This document shows, in pieces, positions 62,751 to 64,000 of a DNA stretch of 64,000 nucleotides. How positions within the stretch are numbered: position 1 is the stretch's first letter; each line of letters opens with the position of its first letter. A program made the translations under genes and the position numbers. Under the pieces are notes generated by a model. That model made no database searches. It was not told where the DNA came from and worked only from the letters and a program-made list of their open reading frames with translations. Source of the stretch: Lasiosphaeria ovina (lineage: Eukaryota; Ascomycota; Sordariomycetes; Sordariales; Lasiosphaeriaceae); NCBI GenBank assembly GCA_033439765.1, contig JAULSN010000001.1, positions 620,001 through 684,000 on the forward strand. Direction: 5' to 3'.

Positions 62751-64000
62751 ATGAAGGAAATACTCTCTGCCGACTCCTCCGAGTCGGACCTCCCCGAGGA
62801 GGTGGGCCAGACGGAGAAAGACGTCGAGGCGGGACTGCCTCTCGCGCCTGCCCCGGCCGGCGGTGGCGATCCCGGCCCATCTGTGTCGAAGGAGGTCGTT
62901 GCAGCCGAACCGCCAGCCGTGGGCCCGGTTCCTGACGGCGGCCTCGACGCGTGGCTCCAGGTCGCTGGATCAACAGCTGTTCTGGCCTGCACATGGGGGC
63001 TCATCAACACCTTTGGCGTCTATCAGTCGTACTACGAGGCCGACCTCCTCAAGGCCAACTCGGCGTCCGAGATCTCCTGGATCGGCAGCGCCCAGGGCGC
63101 TCTACTCCTCCTGGTAGGCGTCATCGCGGGCCCGTTGTTCGACGCGGGCTATTTCCGCCATCTCCTGGTGGCCGGGCTCTTCCTCATCGTGTTTGGGCAG
63201 TTCATGACCTCGCTGTGCGCCGTGTACTGGCAGGTTCTCCTGGCGCAGGGCTTCTGCGTGGGCATTGGCATGGGCCTGACGTTCTTGCCGTCGGCCGCCA
63301 TCCTGAGCCAGTACTTTGCCAAGCGCCGGGCCCTGGCCCTCGGCATCTCGAGTGTCGGCTCGCCCGTCGCCGGCATCATCTTCCCGGTCATCTTCAGCAG
63401 ACTCCAGCCGCACATCGGGTTTGAGTGGGCGACCCGGGTCATCGCCTTCATCCTGCTCGCCGTCTCGATCCCGCCCGTCATCTTCATGCGCACTCGCGTG
63501 CCGCCGAGCGGAAAGACGCGGTCCATGATCGACATGACCGCCTTGCGCGACGGCCCTTACGTGGTGTTCGTGCTGGGCAGTCTCTTCTCGTTCCTGATGC
63601 TTTACGTGCCCTTCTTCTACCTCGCCCTCTTCGGAACGTCGCACGGCGTCGCGGCGCCTGACTTTGCGCCGTACCTGGTGACGCTGCTCAACGTCGGGTC
63701 CATCTTCGGACGGCTAGTGCCAAACGCCCTGGCTGACGGCTGGGGCTGCATGAACATGCAGATAATCTGCACGCTCGCAAGCGCCGTGCTGGCGTTCGGC
63801 TGGATGGGGATCCGCAACCTGGCTGGCGCTGTTGTGTTTGCGCTGCTTTACGGCGCCTTCTCCGGCGGCGTGGTCAGCCTGATGCCGACCGTCGTTGTCG
63901 GGCTCTCTGCTGACATGGGGAGAGTCGGGGCGAGGTTGGGCACGAGCTTTCTCGTCTCTGGCGTCGCCATTCTCGTCGGGACTCCAATCGCAGGCGCGAT
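62751..64000 (+). CDS. MFS monocarboxylate-type permease (MCH family), 5' part
   Basis: Frame from the ATG at 62751 (MKEILSADSSESDLPEEVG) open to the window end, 416 complete codons. The N-terminal ~65 residues are acidic and cytosolic. VPDGGLDAWLQVAGSTAVLA is the signature entrance of fungal monocarboxylate-transporter homologues (PDGGxxAWxxV), followed by TFGVYQSYYEADLL and WIGSAQGALLLLVGVIAGPL. At least ten hydrophobic segments can be counted, among them FLPSAAILSQYFAKRRALAL, the loop 4-5 hallmark. No intron is needed in this part. The C-terminal one or two helices lie beyond the window. The substrate is unknown: relatives carry monocarboxylates, riboflavin or secondary metabolites. Confidence 0.9.
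   Translation, partial: MKEILSADSSESDLPEEVGQTEKDVEAGLPLAPAPAGGGDPGPSVSKEVVAAEPPAVGPVPDGGLDAWLQVAGSTAVLACTWGLINTFGVYQSYYEADLLKANSASEISWIGSAQGALLLLVGVIAGPLFDAGYFRHLLVAGLFLIVFGQFMTSLCAVYWQVLLAQGFCVGIGMGLTFLPSAAILSQYFAKRRALALGISSVGSPVAGIIFPVIFSRLQPHIGFEWATRVIAFILLAVSIPPVIFMRTRVPPSGKTRSMIDMTALRDGPYVVFVLGSLFSFLMLYVPFFYLALFGTSHGVAAPDFAPYLVTLLNVGSIFGRLVPNALADGWGCMNMQIICTLASAVLAFGWMGIRNLAGAVVFALLYGAFSGGVVSLMPTVVVGLSADMGRVGARLGTSFLVSGVAILVGTPIAGA

Overview
The window is nuclear DNA of a filamentous ascomycete (Pezizomycotina, probably a Sordariomycete; I do not assign a genus). The evidence is: GC-rich protein genes with very short introns (about 42-76 nt, one of 143 nt) bounded by GTRNGY donors and CTRAC-like branch sites; fungal-type products (a NACHT-WD40 NLR with a SesB-like esterase head, MIC60 with fungal architecture, intracellular beta-mannosidase, xylitol dehydrogenase, an MCH-type MFS permease); and repeats whose copies differ largely by C/T and G/A transitions, as repeat-induced point mutation or cytosine deamination leaves them. 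No tRNA, rRNA or CRISPR was found.

Left part (1-26 kb) is gene-poor and repeat-rich. It holds a lineage-specific small protein gene, an HD-domain (cyanamide hydratase-like) gene, a small tail-anchored protein, a secreted PQQ-type sugar dehydrogenase, a hAT transposon relic, a frameshifted hypothetical gene, a broken long coiled-coil gene, an inverted-repeat element with a zinc knuckle, a 289-bp MITE with target-site duplication, and at least six copies of a GC-core repeat family that recurs across the whole window.

Middle part (26.5-43 kb): a D-2-hydroxyacid dehydrogenase, an RS-tailed protein with a weak dsRNA-binding-like block, an SDR (HSD10-like), a Rab4-like GTPase with a long insertion, a GH2 beta-mannosidase, and a SesB-NACHT-WD40 NLR gene whose reading frame is intact through five introns except for one in-frame TAG between the NACHT module and the WD40 repeats. 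After two more repeat copies comes a xylitol dehydrogenase.

Right part (44-64 kb) is dense, GC-rich housekeeping sequence: two convergent folylpolyglutamate synthase paralogues, MIC60, a Rab5 GTPase, a SAC1 phosphoinositide phosphatase divergent from it, a 1222-residue disordered protein with a C-terminal membrane anchor, and the start of an MFS permease that runs off the end.

There are no operons. Functional links are limited to the folate pair and the Rab5/SAC1 endomembrane pair sharing one 700-bp intergenic region. All splice sites given here were read by eye and not confirmed by transcripts.
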